Below, piece by piece: positions 1-5,660 of a stretch of DNA of 5,660 bases. The notes beneath the pieces were generated by a model. The model made no database searches and was not told where the DNA came from. It saw nothing but the letters and a program-made list of their open reading frames with translations. Made by a program: the position numbers and the translations under genes. Position 1 is the stretch's first letter; each line of letters begins with the position of its first letter. Origin of the DNA: Acidobacteriota bacterium (GTDB lineage Bacteria; Acidobacteriota; Terriglobia; 20CM-2-55-15); the NCBI GenBank assembly GCA_003222755.1, contig QHXA01000173.1, positions 1 through 5,660 of the forward strand, given 5' to 3'.

Positions 1-308
1 ACGGCGAGTGGTCCGAGCAGCGTCGTCAGCAGCACAAGCAGCAGCGAAATGCCATCGATGCCCATGTGATAATTCGCGCCGAGCGTCCGGACCCACTGCA
101 CGTTTTCCACAAACTGCATCTGATCAGAATTGGTCCGATCAAACCAGAACCAGAGCGGCAGCGACACAATGAAACCAGCGATCATGACCAGATTCGCCCA
201 CCAGCGAATCAGGGTTTTATTCTCCTTATTAAAGAATAGGAGAACGATCATCCCTGCCAGTGGACAGAAGGTAACGATCGTCAGAATATGTTGTCGAAAG
301 AAATCCAT
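1..308 (-). CDS. nuoM: NADH-quinone oxidoreductase subunit M (NuoM), N-terminal part, cut by window edge
   Basis: Antiporter-like proton-pumping subunit of the complex I membrane arm. About 102 codons are present from the ATG at 308-306, and the frame runs open through position 1; the family is usually about 500 residues, so roughly 80% lies outside the window. The protein begins MDFFRQHILTIVTFCPLAGM, a hydrophobic first helix. A second membrane segment follows (around VMIAGFIVSLPLWFWF). The family-typical stretch YHMGIDGISLLLVLLTTLL then appears near residues 79-97, and this stretch marks NuoM rather than NuoL or NuoN. The start codon overlaps the nuoL stop by one base (TAATG), which suggests translational coupling, and a purine run GGGGGA (321-316) sits 7 nt upstream as a plausible ribosome binding site. 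The conserved pump residues of NuoM lie in the missing part. Identification is by sequence pattern and operon position. Confidence 0.95.
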   Translation of the reverse strand, partial: MDFFRQHILTIVTFCPLAGMIVLLFFNKENKTLIRWWANLVMIAGFIVSLPLWFWFDRTNSDQMQFVENVQWVRTLGANYHMGIDGISLLLVLLTTLLGPLA

Positions 309-2365
309 TACGGAGTCCCCCACAAGACGTAACCGATAAAGATCAAGACGCCGAGCACCATGACCAAGGCGTAGTTTTGAACGTATCCCGTTTGGATAAG
401 GCGTACGGGCCAGCTCACGGTCTTAATAAAGCCGCCGATAAATCGCACGAGGCCGTCGACGATCCAGCGATCCCACCAATCGGAACCGACCGCGCTCTTC
501 ACTGTGCCCAATGCAGAACCATTCACGACCCCATCCACGACTTGCGCATCGAATTTCCACAAATTGATGCCGGCGCCCTTGGCGCGGTTGACAAACAGAG
601 CATCATAGAGCTCATCGACGTACCACTTATTAAGCAATACCGGATACGCCCGCCCGTATTGTCGAATCTCGCGCTGCTCTTCCCAACTGCGCTTGCCGTA
701 TTTGAAATAGGCGAGGCTGAATCCGATCAGCGCTATCGCTACGGATACGGCCGCCATTCCGGCTTCAGCGAGAGGGCTGTACGCGAGTTCGGGTCCGTGC
801 AGGATCGGCAGTGGCTCGAACACAGGCTCGAGAAAATGCTCAAATGCATTCGTACCGCCGAGCCATGCCGGGAAGCCGACGTAACCGGCCACAACCGATC
901 CGATCGCCAGGATAATCAGAGGCACAGTCATTGGTCTCGGCGATTCGTGGATGTGCTGTTCCGTATGATGGTCGACCCTCGATTGCCCATAGAAGGTCAT
1001 GAACAGCAGCCGGAACATGTAGAAAGCCGTCATTCCTGCGACGCAAGCGCCAAGCAACCACAACAGGACGTGGCCCTGTTTACTGGAAAACGCCTTCCAG
1101 AGAATTTCATCCTTCGAGAAGAAGCCCGCCAGACCTGGCGTGCCAGCAATCGCCAGAGTGCCGACGAACATCGTCCAGAACGTGACTGGAATTTTATTTT
1201 TCAACGCTCCCATCTTGCGCATGTCCTGCTCGTGATGCACCGCATGAATGACGCTGCCCGAACCAAGGAACAGGAGCGCCTTGAAGAATGCATGCGTCAT
1301 CAAGTGGAAGATGCCGGCGGCAAATGCACCGACACCGAGCGCGAGAAACATGTAGCCGAGCTGGCTCACCGTGGAGTACGCCAGAACACGTTTGATATCG
1401 TTTTGTACGAGTGCGATTGATGCAGCAAAGAATGCAGTCAATGCGCCGATGACTGCAACGACCGTCATTGCTTGCGGCGCCATCTGATAGATGAAGTTGC
1501 TGCGCGCCACCATGTACACGCCGGCGGTGACCATCGTCGCGGCGTGAATCAAAGCGCTCACGGGCGTTGGACCTTCCATCGCGTCCGGCAACCAGGTGTA
1601 GAGGGGAATCTGGGCGGACTTGCCCGTTGCGCCGATAAAAAGCGCTACAGCGATTGCGATGAAAATCGGATCGCTCACACGGAACGCACCGGACATCACA
1701 CCTTCGCGAATTTTCTCGCCGACAACCTTGAAGTCAAGACTCCCGAAGGTCACAAAGATCAGCATGACACCAATCGAGAGACCCCAATCTCCGACGCGGT
1801 TCACGATGAACGCCTTTTTCGCGGCATCGCCTGCGCTCTTTTTATGGAAGTAGTACCCGATCAACAGGTACGAACATAAGCCCACGCCCTCCCATCCGAT
1901 GAACATCATCAGGTAGTTGTTTCCAAGAACCAGCATGAGCATCGAGAACATGAAGAGATTTAGATATGCGAAGAACCGGTAGTAGCCGTCTTCCTCGTAC
2001 ATGTAGCCGGTCGAATAAACATGAATGAGGAAGCCGACGCCCGTCACAACCAGGATCATGATGGCCGAGAGCGGATCGAGCAGAAAGGCCCAATCCACCG
2101 AGAATCGCGCCAAGGGGCCTTCTGCCGTGTGCGCCGGTCCGGCATTGATCCATTCATATAACTTCACAGTGTGAGAGCGTTGCTCCGGAGCCAGCTGCAG
2201 AAGCTGGTACACGGCGCCCGCGGACAAGATGAATGAAATCAGAACTGCGCCGCACGCAATCACGCCGACTGCAGTCTTGGACAGGCGCTTCCCGGCGAGT
2301 CCATTAATGACAAATCCAACGGCGGGAAAAAGTGGGATGAGCCAGATCAGGTCTAGAAAGTTCAT
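308..2365 (-). CDS. nuoL: NADH-quinone oxidoreductase subunit L (NuoL), distal antiporter-like pump subunit
   Basis: Distal proton-pumping subunit at the tip of the membrane arm, of the Mrp-antiporter-like family. At 685 residues it is complete, slightly longer than E. coli NuoL (613). The N-terminal oxidoreductase region (about 65-130) has FSVDWAFLLDPLSAIM and HVYSTGYM. The antiporter core follows. GWEGVGLCSYLLIGYYF carries E159, matching the essential TM5 Glu of the family. GATGKSAQIPLYTWLPDAM carries K249, and SALIHAATMVTAGVYMVAR carries H274. FHLMTHAFFKALLFLGSGS holds H354, H358 and K362, and GFFSKDEILW holds K418-D419. A His-rich cytoplasmic loop (HHTEQHIHESP, 466-476) is ordinary for NuoL. 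The C-terminus (about 575-685) contains WYVDELYDALFV, the lateral-helix region and a last membrane helix (ALVMVLGVLIFIGYVLW). The ATG at 2365 is fixed because an in-frame TAA lies immediately before it. A weak GGA (2376-2374) lies 8 nt upstream. The gene follows nuoK after a 75-nt spacer containing a palindromic repeat. Confidence 0.98.
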   Translation of the reverse strand: MNFLDLIWLIPLFPAVGFVINGLAGKRLSKTAVGVIACGAVLISFILSAGAVYQLLQLAPEQRSHTVKLYEWINAGPAHTAEGPLARFSVDWAFLLDPLSAIMILVVTGVGFLIHVYSTGYMYEEDGYYRFFAYLNLFMFSMLMLVLGNNYLMMFIGWEGVGLCSYLLIGYYFHKKSAGDAAKKAFIVNRVGDWGLSIGVMLIFVTFGSLDFKVVGEKIREGVMSGAFRVSDPIFIAIAVALFIGATGKSAQIPLYTWLPDAMEGPTPVSALIHAATMVTAGVYMVARSNFIYQMAPQAMTVVAVIGALTAFFAASIALVQNDIKRVLAYSTVSQLGYMFLALGVGAFAAGIFHLMTHAFFKALLFLGSGSVIHAVHHEQDMRKMGALKNKIPVTFWTMFVGTLAIAGTPGLAGFFSKDEILWKAFSSKQGHVLLWLLGACVAGMTAFYMFRLLFMTFYGQSRVDHHTEQHIHESPRPMTVPLIILAIGSVVAGYVGFPAWLGGTNAFEHFLEPVFEPLPILHGPELAYSPLAEAGMAAVSVAIALIGFSLAYFKYGKRSWEEQREIRQYGRAYPVLLNKWYVDELYDALFVNRAKGAGINLWKFDAQVVDGVVNGSALGTVKSAVGSDWWDRWIVDGLVRFIGGFIKTVSWPVRLIQTGYVQNYALVMVLGVLIFIGYVLWGTP

Positions 2366-2385
2366 TTATTCAGTCCAGACATCGA

Positions 2386-2430
2386 GCCACAAAAGGCACG
2401 ATCTTGTGAATTTTGTGCCTTTTTGTGGCC
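2386..2430. repeat. Interspersed palindromic repeat, short copy, in the nuoK-nuoL spacer
   Basis: The left arm GCCACAAAAGGCAC (2386-2399) is complementary to the right arm GTGCCTTTTTGTGGC (2415-2429) except for one bulged base (four A against five T). The loop is 15 nt (2400-2414). The right-hand 28 bases (2403-2430) match the right-hand 28 bases of the second copy at 3326-3353 at 26 positions, differing only by AA versus CG at 2409-2410/3332-3333. It is transcribed between nuoK and nuoL and would form a hairpin in either orientation. No U-run follows it on the nuo strand, so it does not look like an intrinsic terminator. The role is unknown: a REP-like element that stabilises or processes mRNA, or a neutral mobile repeat, are all possible. 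No transposase and no clear target duplication are visible. Confidence 0.85.
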
Positions 2431-2440
2431 ATATCCTTGT

Positions 2441-2743
2441 TCACCACTTCATCAGATCGATTTCATTAATGTTCATTGTTTCTTTGTTCTTGAACATCGC
2501 GATGACGATCCCGAGACCGACGGCGGCCTCTGCTGCAGCCACTGTGATGACAAATATAGCGAACACCTGACCGGTCACCTGCTGCAGTCGATCGGAAAAC
2601 GCGATCAGATTGATATTCACGGCGTTCATCATCAACTCGATCGACATGAGGATGATCATGATGTTCCGGCGAGTCAGGACGCCGATCACACCGATCGTGA
2701 ACAGTGCCGCGCCCAGCAGCAAGTAATGGAAGGTCGTAACCAT
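2441..2743 (-). CDS. nuoK: NADH-quinone oxidoreductase subunit K (NuoK)
   Basis: Small membrane-arm subunit (homologous to mitochondrial ND4L and MrpC) lying between NuoJ/NuoA and NuoN, on the central proton path. The 100 residues equal the family length. There are three membrane helices: about 5-23 ([18 protein letters not shown]), 28-49 ([20 protein letters not shown]) and 60-84 ([20 protein letters not shown]). The two membrane glutamates known to matter for pumping are both present at the E. coli positions, E36 in SIELMMN and E72 in AAEAAVG. The tail, after FKNKET, is [10 protein letters not shown]. The start ATG at 2743 lies 6 nt after the nuoJ stop; the purine-rich GGAAGA (2759-2754) is placed 10 nt upstream inside the end of nuoJ, so translation is probably coupled to nuoJ. 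The stop is TGA at 2443-2441. Confidence 0.98.
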   Translation of the reverse strand: MVTTFHYLLLGAALFTIGVIGVLTRRNIMIILMSIELMMNAVNINLIAFSDRLQQVTGQVFAIFVITVAAAEAAVGLGIVIAMFKNKETMNINEIDLMKW

Positions 2744-2749
2744 ATTGAA

Positions 2750-3274
2750 TTATTCTTCCGCCGCCGTTCGTCGCTTGGACAGCACGACGGCCCCGACAAT
2801 GGCGACCAGCAGCAAGATAGACGCAATCTCGAAAGGCAACAGGTACGAGGTGTAAAGCGCTGTGCCCACCAGTTCCGAATTTCCGCTTGCCGGCACGGCC
2901 GGAGGAATGACGGCCGGCGGCAACACGAAAGTGTCCTTGCCTCGATATAAGCCGTACCCAATCTCGCCGATCAGGATTGCCGAAGTGACCACCGCGATCG
3001 TCCATTGCCGGTTGTATTGCCGTTCGTGCTGTGCGCGCTCCACCGAAATCAGCATGATGACGAAAACGAACAGCACCAGGATTCCGCCAACATAAACGAT
3101 CACCTGAACGCCGGCGAGAAATTCCGCGTGAAGAGTCAGGAAAATTCCCGCGACAGCAAACAATGTTGCGCCGAGAAACGCTGCGCTGTGCACGACGTTC
3201 TGCTGCGTGACGACGAGAATCGCCGAAACCACGGCAATCGTCGCGAAAATGTAAAAGAGGACAAGTTCTAGCAT
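2750..3274 (-). CDS. nuoJ: NADH-quinone oxidoreductase subunit J (NuoJ)
   Basis: Membrane-arm subunit (ND6 homologue) next to NuoK and NuoH. Its third helix undergoes the pi-bulge change that links quinone chemistry to pumping. I take the ATG at 3274, giving 174 residues that begin MLELVLFYIFATIAVVSA, a typical NuoJ N-terminus. The same frame is open further upstream to a TTG at 3316, but those 14 extra codons come from the palindromic repeat and are not protein-like. Helices lie near 3-22, 30-48, 53-77, 91-109 and 143-167. The key TM3 stretch AEFLAGVQVIVYVGGILVLF carries E51 and Y61 followed by G63-G64. A Pro-rich loop (PPAVIPPAVP, 119-128) precedes the conserved last helix, PFEIASILLLVAIVGAVVLS. 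No clear Shine-Dalgarno sequence is visible in the 16 nt between the start and the hairpin base. The next gene, nuoK, is 6 nt downstream. Confidence 0.96.
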   Translation of the reverse strand: MLELVLFYIFATIAVVSAILVVTQQNVVHSAAFLGATLFAVAGIFLTLHAEFLAGVQVIVYVGGILVLFVFVIMLISVERAQHERQYNRQWTIAVVTSAILIGEIGYGLYRGKDTFVLPPAVIPPAVPASGNSELVGTALYTSYLLPFEIASILLLVAIVGAVVLSKRRTAAEE

Positions 3275-3290
3275 CGTGAACCAGATGTTT

Positions 3291-3353
3291 GCCACAAAAA
3301 GGCACAAAAGACACAAAAGGGAGTTCTTGTGCGTTTTGTGCCTTTTTGTGGCC
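3291..3353. repeat. Interspersed palindromic repeat, long copy, in the nuoI-nuoJ spacer
   Basis: Perfect 19-nt inverted arms are visible: GCCACAAAAAGGCACAAAA (3291-3309) and its exact complement (3334-3352). Inside them, after a 2x2 mismatch, CACAA (3312-3316) can pair with TTGTG (3327-3331), leaving a 10-nt loop. The whole spacer is therefore one long hairpin. Its left arm also contains a tandem CACAAAA unit (3303-3309 and 3312-3318). The element ends one base before the nuoI stop codon (3356-3354) and 16 nt upstream of the nuoJ start. It is clearly the same family as the shorter copy in the nuoK-nuoL spacer. On the nuo strand no U-tract follows the stem, which argues against an intrinsic terminator. 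It would lie in the middle of the polycistronic mRNA. Effects on mRNA decay, ribosome access to nuoJ, or partial attenuation are inference only. Confidence 0.9.
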
Positions 3354-3824
3354 TCATTTCGTGTACACCACCGGCTGATTGCCGTCTTCGAGCTTCTGCC
3401 GATCCCATTTCATGTTGCGCCGGTCATACATACTCAACTCAAAGTCCTGCGTCAGTTCCAGGGCTGGTGTCGGGCACGCATCTTCGCAAAGGCCGCAGAA
3501 CATGCAGCGCGAAATGTCGAAAATGTAAGTTGTGAGCACTTTCTTACTGGCTTGATTGCGCTCCCAACCCACTTCAATGCAGTGCTCCGGACATGCGAGC
3601 GCGCAAAGGTTACACGCAATGCAGAGCGTTTCGCCCGTTTCAGGATCGTTGTTCAATCTGGGCGCGCCGCGGAAGCGCTCCGCAACCTTCGGCCGGACCT
3701 TTGGGTATTGTTCGGTGTAATTCTTTGAGGGACGTTGATACGAGAACGTTAGCAGCAGTCCTTTGATCAAGTCGACCAAGAATATTTTTTTAATGAAGTT
3801 GAGTTCCGGACGTTTGACCTTCAT
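3354..3824 (-). CDS. nuoI: NADH-quinone oxidoreductase subunit I (NuoI), two [4Fe-4S] ferredoxin-like subunit
   Basis: Peripheral-arm subunit (TYKY/NDUFS8 homologue) that carries clusters N6a and N6b and passes electrons towards N2 and quinone. It has 156 residues, within the usual range. The N-terminal amphipathic part (about 10-28, FIKKIFLVDLIKGLLLTFSY) is the membrane-surface anchor region. It is followed by the family signature RFRGAPRL (50-57). Two CxxCxxCxxxCP motifs bind the clusters: C68, C71, C74, C78-P79 and C107, C110, C113, C117-P118. An additional C82 lies after the first motif. The C-terminal ALELTQDFELSMYDR is typical of complex I. The ATG at 3824 follows the nuoH stop by 4 nt, and a good ribosome binding site, AAAGGA, ends 7 nt before it. 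The TGA stop (3356-3354) is directly bordered by the palindromic repeat. All cluster ligands are intact. Confidence 0.98.
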   Translation of the reverse strand: MKVKRPELNFIKKIFLVDLIKGLLLTFSYQRPSKNYTEQYPKVRPKVAERFRGAPRLNNDPETGETLCIACNLCALACPEHCIEVGWERNQASKKVLTTYIFDISRCMFCGLCEDACPTPALELTQDFELSMYDRRNMKWDRQKLEDGNQPVVYTK

Positions 3825-3828
3825 CTGT

Positions 3829-4866
3829 TTATCCTTTACCTAATACGAGCACAAGAATCGCGGTCACGATGACGTTCGCCATGGAAAGCGGCAGGAGGAA
3901 TTGCCATCCCAATTTCATCAGTTGGTCATACCGATACCGAGGCCAACTGGCGCGGAACCACAGGTAAAAATAAAGGAAGACGATCACTTTAGCGGCAAAC
4001 CACAGAACCGATGGAATCACGTCCAGGAATGCGAGCGCCGAAACGTTCGGAAAAGGCCGCAGCCAGCCGCCCCAAAACAGCGTTACCGCCATCGCTGACA
4101 CTGTAATCATGTTGGCATATTCGGCGAGGAAGAACAGGGAGAATCTGAAACCGCTGTACTCGGTGTGGAATCCCGCGACAAGTTCCGATTCGGCTTCGGG
4201 TAAATCGAACGGGGCCCGGTTAGTTTCGGCCACGCCGCAGATGAAGAACAGGATGAAACCGATCGGCTGCAGGAACACATACCAGAAGTGGGCATTCTTC
4301 TGAGCCTCAACAATATTCACAAGGCTCAGCGAACCCGCCAGCATCAGAACACCCATGATTGAAAACCCGAGAGCGACTTCGTAGCTCACCATCTGTGCGG
4401 CAGAGCGGAGAGCGCCAAGCAAGGGATATTTGCTGTTGGAAGCCCATCCTCCCAGAATGATGCCCAGCACACCAACCGACGAAATCGACAGAACGTACAG
4501 CACGCCGATGTTCAGATCGGTTACATAAAGGCTGATCGGCTTTCCGAAGATGGTGATCGTCGGGCCAATCGGAATCACTGCCAGGACTATGAACGCAGGA
4601 ATCAAGCAAATGATCGGCGCCAGCGTGAAAATCCATCGATCGGCGCGTTCTGGAATGATGTCTTCTTTCAACAGCAATTTGATCGGGTCTGCGATTGGCT
4701 GAAGCAATCCCCACGGCCCCACACGCATCGGTCCGAGCCGGACTTGCATGAATGCGATGACTTTTCTCTCAGCCAGCGTCAGGGCCGCGACCAACAACGG
4801 CAGGACAGCCAATATGAGAGCGATCTTGATTAGAGGGATCAGAATGTAGTTGATTGCGAAGTCCAT
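3829..4866 (-). CDS. nuoH: NADH-quinone oxidoreductase subunit H (NuoH), quinone-channel membrane subunit
   Basis: Membrane subunit (ND1 homologue) that forms the quinone entry tunnel with NuoB/NuoD and carries the E-channel linking quinone reduction to the pump. It has 345 residues, a normal length, with about eight membrane helices starting at IPLIKIALILAVLPLLVAAL (10-29). Family motifs appear in order: AERKVIAFMQVRLGPMRVGP (32-51), QPIADPIKLLLKEDIIP (56-72), and GWASNSKYPLLGALRSAAQ (140-158) followed by MVSYEV. The acidic loop AETNRAPFDLPEAESELVAG is at 213-232, followed by FHTEYSGF, and FRASWPRYRYDQLMKLGW is at 304-321. The glutamates and arginines of the quinone loop and E-channel entrance (E214, R217, D221, E224, E226, E228) are present. 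The start ATG at 4866 directly abuts the nuoD TAA, with a short purine run ACAGG (4874-4870) just upstream; this start gives the expected N-terminus. Following nuoD directly means no nuoEFG lies between them. Confidence 0.98.
   Translation of the reverse strand: MDFAINYILIPLIKIALILAVLPLLVAALTLAERKVIAFMQVRLGPMRVGPWGLLQPIADPIKLLLKEDIIPERADRWIFTLAPIICLIPAFIVLAVIPIGPTITIFGKPISLYVTDLNIGVLYVLSISSVGVLGIILGGWASNSKYPLLGALRSAAQMVSYEVALGFSIMGVLMLAGSLSLVNIVEAQKNAHFWYVFLQPIGFILFFICGVAETNRAPFDLPEAESELVAGFHTEYSGFRFSLFFLAEYANMITVSAMAVTLFWGGWLRPFPNVSALAFLDVIPSVLWFAAKVIVFLYFYLWFRASWPRYRYDQLMKLGWQFLLPLSMANVIVTAILVLVLGKG
3832..3837 (-). promoter_or_regulatory. Ribosome binding site of nuoI
   Basis: AAAGGA on the minus strand, 7 nt before the nuoI ATG and inside the last codons of nuoH. 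It is the clearest Shine-Dalgarno match in the window and supports the start at 3824. Confidence 0.75.
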
Positions 4867-5660
4867 TTACCTGTCTATCTCACCGAGCACGATGTCCAGC
4901 GTTCCGATGATGGCGACCACATCAGCCACCATATGTCCGGCAACCATCTTCTTGAGCGCCTGCAGGTTCACAAAAGAAGGAGGTCTCACCCGCGCGCGGT
5001 ACGCCTGCGTGCTGCCGTCGCTGACGATGTAATAGCCCAACTCCCCTTTTGGCGCTTCAATTGAATGGTAGACATCGCCGACGGGTGGTTTGATGATCTT
5101 GGTAATTGTGGCCATGATCGGTCCATCAGGGATCTTCTCGATCGCCTGCGCCACGATGCGCGCGGACTGGCGCATCTCTTCGATGCGGACCATGTATCGA
5201 TCGTAAGTATCGCCCGTCTCGCCGACCGGAATATCGAACTCGAAATCCTTGTACGCAGCGTACGGCTTCGCTTTCCGCAGATCCCATTCAACGCCAGAAC
5301 CGCGAAGCGTAGGGCCGGTCACTCCGAGGTCAATCGCGTCCTTAGCGGAAATGACTCCGACACCGCGCGTGCGGCCGATCCAAATTCGGTTTTCCGTGAG
5401 CAGTGTTTCGTACTCGTCGACGTGCTTTGGAAAGTCCCTGACGAACGCTCGCACCTGGTCTTGGAAACCGTCGTAGATTTCGTATTGCGTTCCACCGATG
5501 CGAAACATATGCGTTGTCAGACGCGCGCCGCAGTAGTTTTCGAATATCTTCAGGATTTCTTCCCGTTCGCGAAACGCGTACAGGAACACCGTCATGGCGC
5601 CGATGTCGAGCGCGTGCGTTCCGAGCCACAACAGATGGCTCGATATCCTGTTGAGCTCGG
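4867..5660 (-). CDS. nuoD: NADH-quinone oxidoreductase subunit D (NuoD), C-terminal part, cut by window edge
   Basis: 49-kDa-type subunit of the peripheral arm, related to the [NiFe]-hydrogenase large subunit; with NuoB it shapes the quinone head-group site. The frame enters at the right edge and 263 codons plus stop are present. The visible start [20 protein letters not shown] shows that the gene continues upstream; the TTG at 5631 is an internal leucine, not a start. A full NuoD is about 400 residues, so roughly the first third, including the N-terminal quinone-site His/Tyr, is missing. Conserved blocks are [47 protein letters not shown] and [13 protein letters not shown]. The C-terminus ends [17 protein letters not shown], the standard complex I ending, where hydrogenases would have a CxxC metal-binding motif. 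The TAA stop touches the nuoH ATG. Whether it is fused to nuoC cannot be seen. Confidence 0.97.
   Translation of the reverse strand, partial: ELNRISSHLLWLGTHALDIGAMTVFLYAFREREEILKIFENYCGARLTTHMFRIGGTQYEIYDGFQDQVRAFVRDFPKHVDEYETLLTENRIWIGRTRGVGVISAKDAIDLGVTGPTLRGSGVEWDLRKAKPYAAYKDFEFDIPVGETGDTYDRYMVRIEEMRQSARIVAQAIEKIPDGPIMATITKIIKPPVGDVYHSIEAPKGELGYYIVSDGSTQAYRARVRPPSFVNLQALKKMVAGHMVADVVAIIGTLDIVLGEIDR

Noticed and set aside
377..1420. 347-codon open frame on the plus strand
   Set aside because: Entirely antisense to nuoL; its translation is rich in Arg, His and Asp/Glu with no domain pattern, as expected from the complement of a membrane-protein gene.
308..2365. Mrp antiporter or group 4 hydrogenase subunit instead of complex I NuoL
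   Set aside because: Neighbours nuoD, H, I, J, K and M in complex I order, the NuoD C-terminus without hydrogenase metal-binding cysteines, and the long NuoL C-terminal lateral-helix region all point to complex I.
2466..3314. 282-codon minus-strand frame overlapping nuoJ and nuoK
   Set aside because: It is an alternative frame of nuoJ-nuoK that starts inside the palindromic repeat; the product is Arg-rich low-complexity sequence, whereas the nuoJ and nuoK frames match known families along their whole length.
3291..3353. Intrinsic transcription terminator between nuoI and nuoJ
   Set aside because: The stem is strong, but its T-runs are inside the arms and no U-tract follows the stem on the nuo strand; it also lies inside an operon whose downstream genes are needed for the same complex.
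2386..3353. CRISPR-like or direct-repeat array
   Set aside because: Only two copies, about 0.9 kb apart, with intact genes between them and of different lengths; no regular spacing and no cas genes.
5629..5631. TTG as start of a short 254-residue protein
   Set aside because: The frame continues upstream through conserved NuoD residues ([10 protein letters not shown]) to the window edge, so this codon is an internal leucine of nuoD.

Overview
The window is a stretch of a bacterial respiratory complex I (nuo; proton-pumping NADH:quinone oxidoreductase type) operon, read entirely from the minus strand. In transcription order (high to low coordinates) it holds the 3' two-thirds of nuoD (cut by the right edge), complete nuoH, nuoI, nuoJ, nuoK and nuoL, and the first ~102 codons of nuoM (cut by the left edge). 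About 97% of the window is coding. No tRNA, rRNA, transposase or CRISPR array is visible, and no spacer exceeds 79 bases. Long open frames on the plus strand are antisense shadows of these genes.

Products: NuoD and NuoI belong to the peripheral arm (quinone-site scaffold and the two-cluster ferredoxin-like subunit). NuoH is the membrane subunit that connects the quinone cavity to the pump. NuoJ and NuoK form the middle of the membrane arm, and NuoL and NuoM are antiporter-like pump subunits. All complete subunits have normal lengths and retain the key residues I could check: eight Fe-S cysteines in NuoI, E36 and E72 in NuoK, E159, K249 and K418-D419 in NuoL, and the Glu-rich quinone-channel loop in NuoH.

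Layout: nuoD directly abuts nuoH (TAAATG), so nuoE, nuoF and nuoG are absent from their E. coli-type position. This fits operons of the A-B-C-D-H-I-J-K-L-M-N kind. The NADH module may be encoded elsewhere, or the complex may use another electron donor; the window cannot decide. nuoH-nuoI are 4 nt apart, nuoJ-nuoK 6 nt apart, and nuoL-nuoM overlap by one base (TAATG). The tight spacing is broken at two places, nuoI/nuoJ and nuoK/nuoL. Each holds one copy of a related imperfect palindrome whose arms are built on GCCACAAAAAGGCAC and its complement. These two hairpin repeats bracket the nuoJ-nuoK pair and are the only non-routine structure in the window.

Organism: a Gram-negative-type, mid-GC bacterium. 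The gene order, the NuoK and NuoD sequence style and the type of interspersed palindrome make me think of Acidobacteriota or a similar soil/sediment phylum. That is an impression from memory, not a demonstrated assignment. I see no previously undescribed system here; it is core respiratory metabolism with an interesting repeat family in its spacers.
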